The notes under the pieces were generated by a model that had not been told where the DNA came from, made no database searches, and saw nothing but the letters and a program-made list of their open reading frames with translations. From NCBI GenBank assembly GCA_021775875.1, contig JAJFHA010000011.1:200178-264177 (forward strand): DNA of 64,000 nt, read 5' to 3'. Every line of letters starts with the position of its first letter. The stretch's first letter is position 1. Shown here in pieces: positions 36,600-47,535 of the stretch. Source of the stretch: Hyphomicrobiales bacterium. GTDB taxonomy: Bacteria; Pseudomonadota; Alphaproteobacteria; Rhizobiales; NORP267. The position numbers and the translations under genes are program-made.

Positions 36600-38111
36600 T
36601 CAGCGATTTGACCTGGCCGAAAAGCGCACCGCCTCTTCCGCAGCACGAAACAAAGCCTTTGCCTTGGCAACGCATTCCCGATGTTCGGCTTCTGGAATCG
36701 AATCCGCGACGATTCCAGCGCCCGCCTGAACATACATCTTGCCGTCTTTGAGAATGGCTGTCCGAAGCGCGATACAGGTGTCCATGTCACCCGACGCTGA
36801 AAAATATCCAACGCATCCTGAATAAATGCCACGGCCTTCCGGTTCTAGTTCATCGATGATTTCCATGGCGCGGACTTTCGGCGCACCGGAAACGGTCCCG
36901 GCCGGAAATCCTGCCAGCAAGGCGTCAATATAATCGTTCGAAGGATCAAGCGTCCCGACCACATTCGAGACGATATGCATGACCTGGCTATAATATTCCA
37001 GATCAAATGACTGGGTGACTTTGACGCTGCCGATTTTTGAAACCCGACCGATATCATTGCGGCCTAGGTCAAGCAGCATCAAATGTTCTGCGCGTTCTTT
37101 TGGATCAGCTAACAATTCTTCGGCATAGGCCCGGTCCTCGGCTGCATTTTCACCGCGCGGGCGGGTGCCGGCGATGGGGCGGATCGTAACTTCGCCAGCC
37201 CGCGTCCGTACCAGAATTTCCGGGCTCGAACCGGCAACTGAAAACGAGCCGAATTTCAAGAAATATAAAAACGGTGCTGGATTGACCCGCCGCAAGGCGC
37301 GGTACAGGGAGAAATGCGGCAAATCAAAAGGAACTTCAAACCGCTGGCTCAAGACCACCTGAAAAATATCTCCAGCGGTGATGTAGTTTTTGGCCTTTTC
37401 CGCCATGGCGAGATAATCGGCGCTGGGCATGTTGGATTTTACTGTCGGGATTTCAACATCCCATTCATCGGTCCTGGCTTCCAGCTTCAAAGGCCAGTCG
37501 AGAGCTTCAACCACAGAATTGATTCTGACTTGTGCTTCGGCGTAAGCGGCCTTGGCATTCATCCCCGCCATGGGCCGCACCGGCGTTACGAGCGTGATCT
37601 CATCGTGAACCGCATCAAAAATTACCATCAGGGTAGGGCGGATTAAAATCGCATCCGGAAGTCCAAGAGGATCGCCTTTGCTTTCTGGCAGGTTTTCCAC
37701 AAGGCGAACCGTGTCATAACCCATATAGCCGAAAACTCCGGCAGACATGGGCGGCAGGTGATCTGGTAGATCAATACGGGATTCGTCGATCAATCGCCGC
37801 AGAGATGCCAGCGTCGGCTCTGATGAGATTTCGAATGTGTCTGCGTTTTCGATCGCATTGCGGTTGATCTCGGCGCCATCACCGGTAGCGCGCCAAATCA
37901 GATCCGGTTCAAACCCGATAATAGAGTACCGTCCACGAACTGCGCCGCCTTCAACAGATTCCAGCAGGAAGCAATAGTCGCGCGTATCGCAGAGTTTCAG
38001 GAAAGCCGATACCGGCGTTTCCAGATCGGCCACAAGCTTGGTGGATACAACCTGCGCTGCGCCGGACCGGTAGCGAGCTTCGAATGCTCCAAAATCCGGG
38101 TCTAGTTCCAT
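36600..38111 (-). CDS. trpE: Anthranilate synthase component I
   Basis: Makes anthranilate from chorismate. The 503-residue protein has the N-terminal Trp-binding region with CFLLESVEGG, and the chorismate-binding core with FQVVLSQRFEV, TIRPIAGTRPRGENAAEDRA, EHLMLLDLGRNDIGRVSK and FPAGTVSGAPKVRAMEIIDE. It is the unfused alphaproteobacterial form rather than the TrpEG fusion of some Rhizobiales. It starts 5 bases after the ppiD stop, so ppiD and trpE are probably cotranscribed. No leader peptide or attenuator can fit there. Confidence 0.96.
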   Translation of the reverse strand: MELDPDFGAFEARYRSGAAQVVSTKLVADLETPVSAFLKLCDTRDYCFLLESVEGGAVRGRYSIIGFEPDLIWRATGDGAEINRNAIENADTFEISSEPTLASLRRLIDESRIDLPDHLPPMSAGVFGYMGYDTVRLVENLPESKGDPLGLPDAILIRPTLMVIFDAVHDEITLVTPVRPMAGMNAKAAYAEAQVRINSVVEALDWPLKLEARTDEWDVEIPTVKSNMPSADYLAMAEKAKNYITAGDIFQVVLSQRFEVPFDLPHFSLYRALRRVNPAPFLYFLKFGSFSVAGSSPEILVRTRAGEVTIRPIAGTRPRGENAAEDRAYAEELLADPKERAEHLMLLDLGRNDIGRVSKIGSVKVTQSFDLEYYSQVMHIVSNVVGTLDPSNDYIDALLAGFPAGTVSGAPKVRAMEIIDELEPEGRGIYSGCVGYFSASGDMDTCIALRTAILKDGKMYVQAGAGIVADSIPEAEHRECVAKAKALFRAAEEAVRFSARSNR

Positions 38112-38116
38112 CTACC

Positions 38117-40033
38117 TCAGTAACCTGCAGCCTGATTGTCCGGCGTCGCCAGTCCGATCAGAACATTCAGTGCGGGCTGGTTTACACTGACGCCATATTC
38201 ATTTTGTCGGGCCTGCACATAAGTCGCCAGAATATCCTCGGCAATGCTGGTACGCAGTCCTACGCCAATTCGTTCAGCCTCTTCTGCATTATCCGCAATA
38301 TCTACAACGGCCACATCGCTGATTTGAAACAGAACCCGATCTGTTCCATTGCTGTGCAACGAACTGGCGGCCCGGATTCGAGAGGTGGCGAAAATGGCCT
38401 GCACCAATTCGCTCGAAAACCCGTTCGGTGTTTCAGTACGTTTCATAGGCTGGCTAACCAGGACGGTCCCTGCAACCTGATTGGCTACCGATTCAAGCGA
38501 ACGGCCATTATTGACGGCTTGCAGGAATGTATCCGAGCGCTCTCGCAACCGCTTGGCATTTTCTTCATTGCGCCAATCAATTGCCAGTTGTTCTCGAACC
38601 TCTTCAAAAGTTCGCTCGCGTGCAGGAATAACGTCTACAACGTTGACCCATTGAAACCCGGAGCCAACAAGCTGAATGGGGTCAGCTTCAACACCTGGGT
38701 CAATTTCATACGCCACTTGAAGAACGTCTTGTTGTTGCGGGATGTTGTCAATCGCAACACCATTCATGTCCGATCCGGTTTGATCGATGCCTGTAATGGT
38801 TCGCATTGGCAGATCATTTTTGCTGGCAATTTCAGCAAAAGTCAGCCCGGCAGCGCGGTCATCTTCAACAATATCTAGCAGGTCAAGGGTGCGCTCTTCA
38901 GCACGCCCAATTGCCAGTTCCAGTTTTAATGTGGTTTGCACATCTTCAAATGTGGGCGTCGAAGCAGGTTCAATATTCAAGACCCGCAGCAAGACAAAAC
39001 CAAATGTGCCTTCGACCGGTTCGCTGACAACATTTGCTTCAAGTGCAAATGCAGCCGCTCCAATCACTGGATCAGGAATTTCACCCTGCTGGAGCAGCCC
39101 GAGGGTAATATCGCTCTCGAACAAACCTCGATCAGCAGCTATCCGGTTCAGATCTGTTCCTTCGCTGATTTTCACTAAAGCAGCGCGGGCGTCTTCTTCG
39201 GAATCGAACAATAATTGCTGGACTTCACGGCGTTCGTCGGTCGCCAGACTGTCTTTGCGAAATTCATATTCTTCGCGCAACTCTTCTTCGCTGATATCGA
39301 CAATCGTGACCAGGTCTTCGGCGCGCACAAGGATCATTTCGAGTTTGCGATATTCCGGCGCGACATATCCGGACCGGTTTTCTTCGAAATAACTCCGGAG
39401 CGTTGCGTCATCTGCATCGGCGAAAGGTTCAAAGACATCGTTGCCGAGGACCAAATATCTGACCGAGCGGGTTTCATTGCGAAACTGGTTGAAAGCCGTC
39501 ACCAGCGGCGCCGGCGCCACGGCCCCGGCGGTCATGGCGCTCGCGATTTGACGCCGCAGCCGGGCGAACCGGCGCTCGTCCACATAGTCGCTTTCGCTAA
39601 ACCCGCTTATCGCCAGGTATTGCTCATAGGCACTACGCGAAAAACTGCCAAAGGAATCACGAAAATTCGGATCATCCACGATATTTTGCGCAATTGTTTC
39701 GGTTGAGGCGCCAAGGCTCATATTTGTCGCGTCGTTGTTCAGCGCAGCTTCTGCTACCAGGTTGCCAAGCACCTGACTGTGCAATCCAGCCGCGCGGGCT
39801 TCTTCCAGCCCGATAGGCCGTCCAACACGCTGTCCGGCATTCTGGATTTCAGCCTGGAACGCAATCCGAAATGTCTCAACTCCAACATCAGCGTCGCCAA
39901 CAGAAGCAATAACGCGGCGGCCATAGCCTCCAAAGATATCGGCGATCCCCCAAACAGCAAAACTAAGGACCAGCATCCCGAAAAGGATTTTAGCGGCCCA
40001 TCCGCCAACAGATCGTTTAAGTGCATCAAGCAT
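38117..40033 (-). CDS. ppiD: PpiD-like periplasmic peptidyl-prolyl isomerase/chaperone
   Basis: An inner-membrane-anchored chaperone that receives proteins leaving the Sec channel. From ATG 40033 the protein has 638 residues. A membrane helix lies at about 14-36 (AKILFGMLVLSFAVWGIADI), then a SurA_N-like chaperone domain, a parvulin PPIC-type domain (about 265-365, with DSLATDERREVQQLLFDSEE and SEPVEGTFGFVLLRV) and further helical regions. Parvulin active-site conservation looks weak, as in E. coli PpiD. The in-frame start at 40138 is rejected because it lacks conserved sequence. It diverges from tpiA, and trpE follows. Confidence 0.9.
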   Translation of the reverse strand: MLDALKRSVGGWAAKILFGMLVLSFAVWGIADIFGGYGRRVIASVGDADVGVETFRIAFQAEIQNAGQRVGRPIGLEEARAAGLHSQVLGNLVAEAALNNDATNMSLGASTETIAQNIVDDPNFRDSFGSFSRSAYEQYLAISGFSESDYVDERRFARLRRQIASAMTAGAVAPAPLVTAFNQFRNETRSVRYLVLGNDVFEPFADADDATLRSYFEENRSGYVAPEYRKLEMILVRAEDLVTIVDISEEELREEYEFRKDSLATDERREVQQLLFDSEEDARAALVKISEGTDLNRIAADRGLFESDITLGLLQQGEIPDPVIGAAAFALEANVVSEPVEGTFGFVLLRVLNIEPASTPTFEDVQTTLKLELAIGRAEERTLDLLDIVEDDRAAGLTFAEIASKNDLPMRTITGIDQTGSDMNGVAIDNIPQQQDVLQVAYEIDPGVEADPIQLVGSGFQWVNVVDVIPARERTFEEVREQLAIDWRNEENAKRLRERSDTFLQAVNNGRSLESVANQVAGTVLVSQPMKRTETPNGFSSELVQAIFATSRIRAASSLHSNGTDRVLFQISDVAVVDIADNAEEAERIGVGLRTSIAEDILATYVQARQNEYGVSVNQPALNVLIGLATPDNQAAGY

Positions 40034-40233
40034 AAGCAATTCCAGATATACGTTGAAGTGATAACAGAAACACGCCGGAATGTTGACGGCGGCCTCTCGA
40101 ATTGGCGGCATCTTAATGTGCCTAGCTATGAGCGGCAACTAATTCCGTGCCAGCATTTGCGCTTGCGTGCCAGTCTGGTTAAGACAATTCAGCAACGATT
40201 TTTACGCTCACAATGGAATGCAGGAAAAACAGG

Positions 40234-40992
40234 ATGGCAAATATCCGCGCCCTGGTGGCAGGCAATTGGAAAATGAACGGCTTCAATGCTTCGCTGGAAA
40301 TGCTCGATGAGTTGGCTTCCGGGTTGAGAGAGGGAACGGCCTCCACATGCGATGTCATGATTTGTCCGCCCACGACAATTCTGGCGGCAGCCGCAAATCA
40401 GGTGCCAGGGTCAGGTATTTTATTCGGTGGGCAGGATTGTCACGAAGCTGAGGCGGGTGCGCATACAGGCGACATTTCAGCGGCAATGCTGGCGGATGCT
40501 GGCGCGAATGCTGTGATTGTCGGTCATTCCGAACGCCGCGCTGATCATGGTGAAACCAGCGAACTGGTGAAAACCAAGGCTGAAGCCGCGCACCGAGCCG
40601 GATTAATGGCGATAGTGTGTGTTGGTGAGACAGAAGCAGAGCGCCGGGCTGGCGACGCGGTAAAAGTCGTATCCGGGCAACTGGATGAATCGTTGCCGGA
40701 TAAACTGACAGCTTCAGATACGGTGGTTGCATACGAACCGGTATGGGCGATCGGTACTGGTCTGACCCCAACAGCTGAAGACGTTGCAGAAATTCATACA
40801 GCAATTCGTGAAAACCTTATCGCGCGATTTGGCGATGACGGCGCTGCTGTCCGAATCCTGTATGGCGGCTCCGTAAAACCCGCCAATGCGGTCGAACTGA
40901 TGGGCGTTGCCAATGTGAATGGAACTCTTGTTGGCGGTGCCAGCCTGAAGGCGGAAGATTTCCTTGGCATCATCACAGCTTATCGGCCTTAA
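40234..40992 (+). CDS. tpiA: Triosephosphate isomerase
   Basis: Interconverts DHAP and glyceraldehyde 3-phosphate. From ATG 40234 it has 252 residues. The catalytic residues are visible: Lys13 in [10 protein letters not shown], His in [14 protein letters not shown], and Glu in [13 protein letters not shown], then the phosphate loop [15 protein letters not shown]. The ATG 7 codons upstream (40213) is less likely. In related genomes tpiA is next to secG; here 4.4 kb of transporter genes lie between. Confidence 0.97.
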   Translation: MANIRALVAGNWKMNGFNASLEMLDELASGLREGTASTCDVMICPPTTILAAAANQVPGSGILFGGQDCHEAEAGAHTGDISAAMLADAGANAVIVGHSERRADHGETSELVKTKAEAAHRAGLMAIVCVGETEAERRAGDAVKVVSGQLDESLPDKLTASDTVVAYEPVWAIGTGLTPTAEDVAEIHTAIRENLIARFGDDGAAVRILYGGSVKPANAVELMGVANVNGTLVGGASLKAEDFLGIITAYRP

Positions 40993-40996
40993 ATAA

Positions 40997-41959
40997 TTGG
41001 CAGATCAGTCAAAACCTGAAAAACCAGCTAAGGCGGCGGAACAGGCAAGTCTGGCGCTTGCGCTTACCTTAGCTGCGGCTTTATTGGCAGCTATTCTGCT
41101 GACTTTGCCAAAATATGCAGCAACAGGTATCCACCCGATCCAGATCACTTTTTTCCGCTATGCCACCGGTCTCACAGTATTGCTGGTTTTTTATGGCGCC
41201 AAAGCCATGTGGGGCGTTGACCGAAGCGGGGAGCGCAACCGATTTTCTCAACCCTATGAAAACTGGACGTGGCTACACATTATACGTGCCGTTATGGCAG
41301 CAGCCAGAATTACAAGCGCTTTCGCCGCTGTATCCCTGATACCGCTGGCAAACGCCCAAGCAGTTATGCTGACGAACGGCGTTTTTATGATGCTGTTCGC
41401 CGCCATTTTTCTTGGCGAAAAGGTGCCTGCTACCGCCATTTGGCTTGGTGCTGCGTGTCTTGGTGGTGGGTTTCTGGCAGCTGACCCCGATCTTGGCGAT
41501 CCCACCAGCTGGTACTCCCTCGGCGCCGGGCTATCGTTTTTTTCAGCCATCATGTACGGACTGGAATCCGTCATCATCAAATTTACCGCCGAGCGCGACC
41601 ATAACCGACGGATACTTTTTGTCGTCAATTGCGCTGCGTTAGTTTTCGCCTCGATCCCGGCATATTTTCTCTGGACACCTGTGACGCCAGAAAATTTGTG
41701 GTTTTTGCTGCCTTTGGGACCGGTCGCGGTCATGACCCAGGTCTGCAATATTGAAGCCCTGCGCCGGGCGCGCTCCAGCATCATCGTCCCCATGCGTTAC
41801 ACCGTTGTCGTCTTCGGTGTACTCATCGGCATCATGGTATTTGCTGAATATCCGAGCGTTCAGGCCATTATCGGCATGACGATCATAACCGTATCAGGCG
41901 TATTCTTGGCTTGGCTGACAAACAGTAACAATCGAAAATTAGCATCCAAATCTGGCTAA
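40997..41959 (+). CDS. DMT superfamily (EamA) transporter
   Basis: A 320-residue inner-membrane protein with two EamA repeats and about ten hydrophobic helices (SLALALTLAAALLAAILLTL, VMLTNGVFMMLFAAIFLGE, TVVVFGVLIGIMVFAEYPSV). Such proteins export metabolites or amino acids by proton exchange; the substrate cannot be read from sequence. The predicted start is a TTG only 4 bases after the tpiA stop with no clear ribosome-binding site, so translation may depend on coupling to tpiA or begin elsewhere. It converges with dctM, 6 bases apart. Confidence 0.85.
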   Translation: MADQSKPEKPAKAAEQASLALALTLAAALLAAILLTLPKYAATGIHPIQITFFRYATGLTVLLVFYGAKAMWGVDRSGERNRFSQPYENWTWLHIIRAVMAAARITSAFAAVSLIPLANAQAVMLTNGVFMMLFAAIFLGEKVPATAIWLGAACLGGGFLAADPDLGDPTSWYSLGAGLSFFSAIMYGLESVIIKFTAERDHNRRILFVVNCAALVFASIPAYFLWTPVTPENLWFLLPLGPVAVMTQVCNIEALRRARSSIIVPMRYTVVVFGVLIGIMVFAEYPSVQAIIGMTIITVSGVFLAWLTNSNNRKLASKSG

Positions 41960-41965
41960 TAATTG

Positions 41966-43411
41966 CTATTGGATCAGGCTGGGCAACCACGTTGCCACTT
42001 CCGGTACCGCGATTAACAAAGCTAATACAGCCATTTCAATTACGATAAAGGGCAGGGCGGAGCGAACCACATCGCCGAGTGACACGTCGAACGGTGCTAC
42101 CCCTTTCATAACGTAAAGCAATAACCCGAATGGCGGCGTCAACAGACTGATTTCCATGGTGATCAGGATCAGCACCATCAACCAGATTACATCGATGTCG
42201 AACATGGCTTGCAGAGATGTCGACCCAAGCAGGAAGAAAGGCAGGGTGAGCAACAACATACTCACCTGATCCATGAAGGAGCCAAGAAACAGCAACACGC
42301 CGATCATCATGATCACAACCATGAGTGGGCTCAGATCAAGGGTCGATACTTGTTGCAGCAACCCGTCGGTCGCACCGGAATTTGAAAGCGCCTGACTAAA
42401 GACTAGTGATCCGGCGATAATGAACAGGATCATGGTATTGATCTTGGCGGTTTCAAACAGCGCTTTCCAGATTGCGCTGAAACCAAAGTCAGCGCCATCG
42501 ATGCCGGAAATTTTGATCTTGTTTTTGAACAGGCGAAAGAAATAGCAAGCAACCAGGGCAGAAACGCTTCCCATTGCGGCTGCTTCGGTGGGGGCGGCGA
42601 TTTTGAAGAAAATACTGCCAACCACAACAATGAAGATAATGCTCAGGGGTAGAATATAGAGGAAAAACGGCAACAGGCGATTGAGCCGCCGCTTCATCGA
42701 CCCGTCATATTTTCCGTACCAGCGCCGACGACCGCCCCAATTGATTTCCATCGTAATTGGATCATCTAGATTGCTTTCGTCTGGATCGTAGGCCGGTGCC
42801 AGGGTCGGATCGATAATGCATCTGCCGATCACATAGGCAAAGAACAAAAGCGCCATAAGTATTCCGGGCACAATCCCGGCAATCAGCAGCTTCGCCACTG
42901 ATTGTTCAGCCAGACTAGCCAACAAAACCGCCAGGGCCGACGGCGGGATCAGCATGGCAATACCGCCAACAGCCATAATTGGCCCCATGGCGATGGCTGG
43001 CTTATAGCCCCGTTTCATCATGTCCGGCAGCAATACCGAGCCAAGAATGGCCGTATTGGCAATTGTCGAGCCTGAAAGGGAGGAAAATATCGTGCCGCCA
43101 ACCACTGAAACCACAGATAACCGGCCCGGTATACGGGCGATCATATTGTCAATCGCGCCAATCGCTTTGAAGGCGACACCTGTTTGCAGCAGGATTTCCC
43201 CCATCAAGAGGAACAGACTGATCGGGACAAGGGTGAATTTGATAGCGTTATGAAATTCCATCGGCATCAATACGAGACCGATATCACCATTGATGAAAAG
43301 GGCTGTGCCTACAACATTGGCCGCGAAAAATGCTAACGCAACCGGCAGTCCCATGAACATCAGGACACATACGGTTCCCAACAATAATGATAGCGCAAAA
43401 TACCATTCCAT
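41966..43411 (-). CDS. dctM: TRAP transporter large permease subunit (DctM)
   Basis: The 12-helix ion-coupled permease of a tripartite ATP-independent periplasmic transporter. The 481-residue protein has the DctM signature regions: LPVALAFFAANVVGTALFIN, GSTIANTAILGSVLLPDMMKRGYKPA, and near the end LLTPPFGLLLYVMKGVAP. A polar insertion at about 205-245 (DPTLAPAYDPDESNLDD) makes it longer than the usual 425-430. It is the last gene of the dctP-dctQ-dctM set. The substrate is unknown, typically a carboxylate; the large-subunit type resembles mannitol/chloroaromatic TRAP systems. Confidence 0.93.
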   Translation of the reverse strand: MEWYFALSLLLGTVCVLMFMGLPVALAFFAANVVGTALFINGDIGLVLMPMEFHNAIKFTLVPISLFLLMGEILLQTGVAFKAIGAIDNMIARIPGRLSVVSVVGGTIFSSLSGSTIANTAILGSVLLPDMMKRGYKPAIAMGPIMAVGGIAMLIPPSALAVLLASLAEQSVAKLLIAGIVPGILMALLFFAYVIGRCIIDPTLAPAYDPDESNLDDPITMEINWGGRRRWYGKYDGSMKRRLNRLLPFFLYILPLSIIFIVVVGSIFFKIAAPTEAAAMGSVSALVACYFFRLFKNKIKISGIDGADFGFSAIWKALFETAKINTMILFIIAGSLVFSQALSNSGATDGLLQQVSTLDLSPLMVVIMMIGVLLFLGSFMDQVSMLLLTLPFFLLGSTSLQAMFDIDVIWLMVLILITMEISLLTPPFGLLLYVMKGVAPFDVSLGDVVRSALPFIVIEMAVLALLIAVPEVATWLPSLIQ

Positions 43412-43414
43412 AAT

Positions 43415-43960
43415 TTAAAACGACGCTTTCGTGGGGTTGGAAGTCTCTTCTTCAACAATGGTGCTTGCACGACGAACGCGAAACAAAAACTCCACGGCTA
43501 GCAGAAAAAATGACATCGAGAATACCGCCAGCATCATCCAGTTGGGGATGCGCAGAACTTTATCCGGTAATGTGCCAAACATATATTCCAGCGACATGCC
43601 GCGATATCCGTAAACACAGAGAATGCTACAAATCCCGGCACCGATCAGGTCCAGAATTTTTTCAACGGGAACCGCGAGGCGGTTCGGCAAGGCCGAGACA
43701 AGCACATCCACACGCACATGAGCCCCTTGCTGCAAAACCCACGGAGCCCCGATAAAGACCCCTACATAGAGTGCATATTCAATGGCTTCATTCAGCCACC
43801 AGATGCCCCCAACGCCCGTCTTGATAATCAGAAGATTGAGAGGGATCATGATTGCAAACAGACCAATCGATGCTGCTACCAGCATAATCAGGAATGTAAT
43901 GAACCGGTTAAAGCCGGATTCCAGCAAATCGAGAAAATGCGCCATGAGGCCAGTTGCCAT
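43415..43960 (-). CDS. dctQ: TRAP transporter small permease subunit (DctQ)
   Basis: The four-helix subunit that pairs with DctM in the inner membrane. The 181-residue protein has helices at about 18-45, 55-72, 95-118 and 138-160, with the family-type QQGAHVRVDVLVSALP in the central loop. The dctM start is 3 bases after its stop, so the two are translated together. Upstream lies a strong hairpin separating it from the binding-protein gene. Confidence 0.9.
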   Translation of the reverse strand: MATGLMAHFLDLLESGFNRFITFLIMLVAASIGLFAIMIPLNLLIIKTGVGGIWWLNEAIEYALYVGVFIGAPWVLQQGAHVRVDVLVSALPNRLAVPVEKILDLIGAGICSILCVYGYRGMSLEYMFGTLPDKVLRIPNWMMLAVFSMSFFLLAVEFLFRVRRASTIVEEETSNPTKASF

Positions 43961-43980
43961 ATTTTCGTGGTGTAAAATTA

Positions 43981-44031
43981 CGATTGGGGCGAGCCCATTC
44001 TGTTTTCAAGAACAGCGCCTCACCCCAATCG
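43981..44031 (-). terminator. Intercistronic hairpin between dctP and dctQ
   Basis: On the - strand CGATTGGGGTGAG pairs with CTCGCCCCAATCG: 13 bp, with one U-G wobble that pairs only in RNA made from this strand. An inner CTGTT/AACAG stem extends it. No U-tract follows. Such hairpins in transporter operons protect upstream mRNA and lower expression of the permeases. Confidence 0.6.
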
Positions 44032-44047
44032 CTCAATCGACAAGATG

Positions 44048-45034
44048 CTACTTGGTGAATAATTCCATCAAGGCAGGACCATGTTCAGGGCTTCTTTCAA
44101 TCACTTCCGCCCAACCAGCATCACGCGCAGCCGTAACCCAGGCTTCACCAGCTTCTCCGGTAAGGGTAATGGCGCTAAGACCCTGTTCTGCCGTTTTGGC
44201 ATTCTGGGCTGCCAGTGCGGCCTGGAAGGCTTCACTGGTAGGCTCTGAATTAACTTCGAACTAAAGAACAACTTCGTTGATGAAATTTTGCTGCTCTTCG
44301 GTCAAAGTGTCCCACGTCGCATTATTGACAAGGGTGTGGAGGGATGCAGAGTAGAAACCCGGCTCAACGCGGTATTTGGTGACTTCAACCCAGGTCGGAA
44401 CCCACCCGAGAGCTGGCCAGCCGTAACCCTGCACTGTGCCATTTTCCATATAGGTGTAGATTTGCCCGATATTGGAGGTCTGCACGGTGGCACCAAGCGA
44501 TGTGAAGAACGCGGTATAAACCGGTGAAACACGAAGATTCATTCCGGTCAGGTCCGGGCCATCAATTTCAACATTTGACCAGAGGAAGAAGGGGCCAAAA
44601 TCATGATGGCGGCCTACATAATGGATGCCCTTTGCTTCCATCAGGTTGGACATATATTCCAAACCACCATTTTCACGCAATGCTGCGTATGAAACTTCAG
44701 CAAAGCGATAAACCGGTGCTTCCGGCAATACATTACCGAAATAGGCTTCGGTACAGCCAACCATATCGTAAACGCCCAAAGACATTTTCTGGGTCAGCGT
44801 GAAGGGGCTGCCGATCGCTGGAGCGCCACCCTTGAGATCAATCTGGACAATTCCAGCGCCACGTTCGTTCAACGCTTCTACGACCCGCTCAAACGGTGCT
44901 GAAGGTGGACTGCCAATTGGAAAGCAGCTTGCTGCCGACAACGTCACTTCTTCAGACATTGAAGGCGTAGCGCCTCCCATAATTGCGATTGTTGCCGCAA
45001 CGCCAGCGGCTAGTCCTTTAAACAATAATTTCAC
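44048..45034 (-). pseudogene. dctP: TRAP transporter solute-binding protein (DctP), interrupted by in-frame TAG
   Basis: The periplasmic binding protein of the TRAP system. The reading frame spans 328 codons, but codon 258 is TAG (44261-44263). The first 257 codons encode a signal peptide (MKLLFKGLAAGVAATIAIMG, cleaved after a stretch like GGATPSMSEE) and a TRAP-type fold, with the ligand Arg in GMNLRVSPVYTAFF and the segment QIYTYMENGTVQGYGWPALG. After TAG the same frame continues with FEVNSEPTSEAFQAALAAQN through to ELFTK and a second TAG, the expected C-terminal helices. There is no frameshift. This is a recent nonsense mutation, a sequencing error or a readthrough site. Binding to DctQM is probably lost if the stop is real. 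Confidence 0.8.
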
Positions 45035-45401
45035 TGAACTTCTCCCTCTTGGTCATTTTTTGACGTGGTGAATTTCGTGCTACTCGCCAGAATTCACACG
45101 TCTGATCATTCAACGTTACCCCATTTGGGGAAGAGCACAATATATTTCCCTCTCAGGAAAAACTATTTTACTCATCAAATATACTTAAAGGCAGCGGCAT
45201 ACAGGGAAAATAGCCGGCTGGCAGTATAGTGCGTGCTGAGTGGCCTTTGCCGGGATAAATCCTGAGATTTTATCAGTATGCGGTTTTTTGCAAAATTTTT
45301 TTTCAAAGGCAGAAAAAGCAGATGTGAATCTGGTGTTTTCAAAAAGATACCTATATAGAAACGGCGATATTGCCAAAATTTAACAGCGGACGTTGATTTC
45401 C
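45035..45401. other. Divergent intergenic region dctP/secG
   Basis: A 367-base AT-rich gap with no convincing gene. It holds a short palindrome CCCCATTTGGGG (45119-45130) and several A/T runs near 45280-45310 and should carry the divergent promoters for dctP and secG. No clear -35/-10 pair stands out. Confidence 0.4.
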
Positions 45402-45791
45402 ATGGAAACCGTACTCATTACAATTCACCTGATGGTGGTGCTTGCGCTTATTGGAGCCATCATGTTGCAGCGCTCGGAAGGTGGAGCTTTGGGTATCGGC
45501 GGCGGTGGCGGTGGCGGCGGTGGATTCATGAGTGCCCGTGGGGCAGGTGATTTGTTAACCCGGACAACTGCGATTTTGGCGGTGGCGTTTTTTGCTACCA
45601 GCATTGGCCTCACCCTGTATGCACGTACTTCGGACCAGGGCCCCGGTGCCATTTTCAACAATATCAATACCGAACAGGAAGCTCCTGTATCCGGTGAGGG
45701 CGAAACGCCTGACACAGGTAGCGGCGGCGTTTTGGATATTTTGCGCCAGCAAAGTCAGCCGACTGGTCCTCAGGTTCCTCAATCCGAGTAA
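45402..45791 (+). CDS. secG: Preprotein translocase subunit SecG
   Basis: A small accessory subunit of the SecYEG channel. From ATG 45402 the protein has 129 residues. Two membrane helices are seen (METVLITIHLMVVLALIGAI and TAILAVAFFATSIGLTLYA), with the conserved LQRSEGGALGIGGGG between them followed by FMSARGAGDLLTRTT. The glycine run is typical. A Pro/Gly/Gln-rich tail follows. TTG 45393 three codons earlier is too close to the Shine-Dalgarno sequence. pyrG comes next, as in most alphaproteobacteria. Confidence 0.94.
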   Translation: METVLITIHLMVVLALIGAIMLQRSEGGALGIGGGGGGGGGFMSARGAGDLLTRTTAILAVAFFATSIGLTLYARTSDQGPGAIFNNINTEQEAPVSGEGETPDTGSGGVLDILRQQSQPTGPQVPQSE

Positions 45792-45826
45792 TTTCTGCTT
45801 TTTTCGGGGCTGGTTCTCCGGAATAG

Positions 45827-47521
<1,695 letters not shown>

Positions 47522-47535
47522 TTGGAGCAGTCGTC

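Noticed and set aside
45218-45232. TGGCA...GC in the secG upstream region, resembling a sigma-54 promoter.
   Set aside because: The GG-GC spacing is 9 rather than 10 bases and the -12 element is poor.
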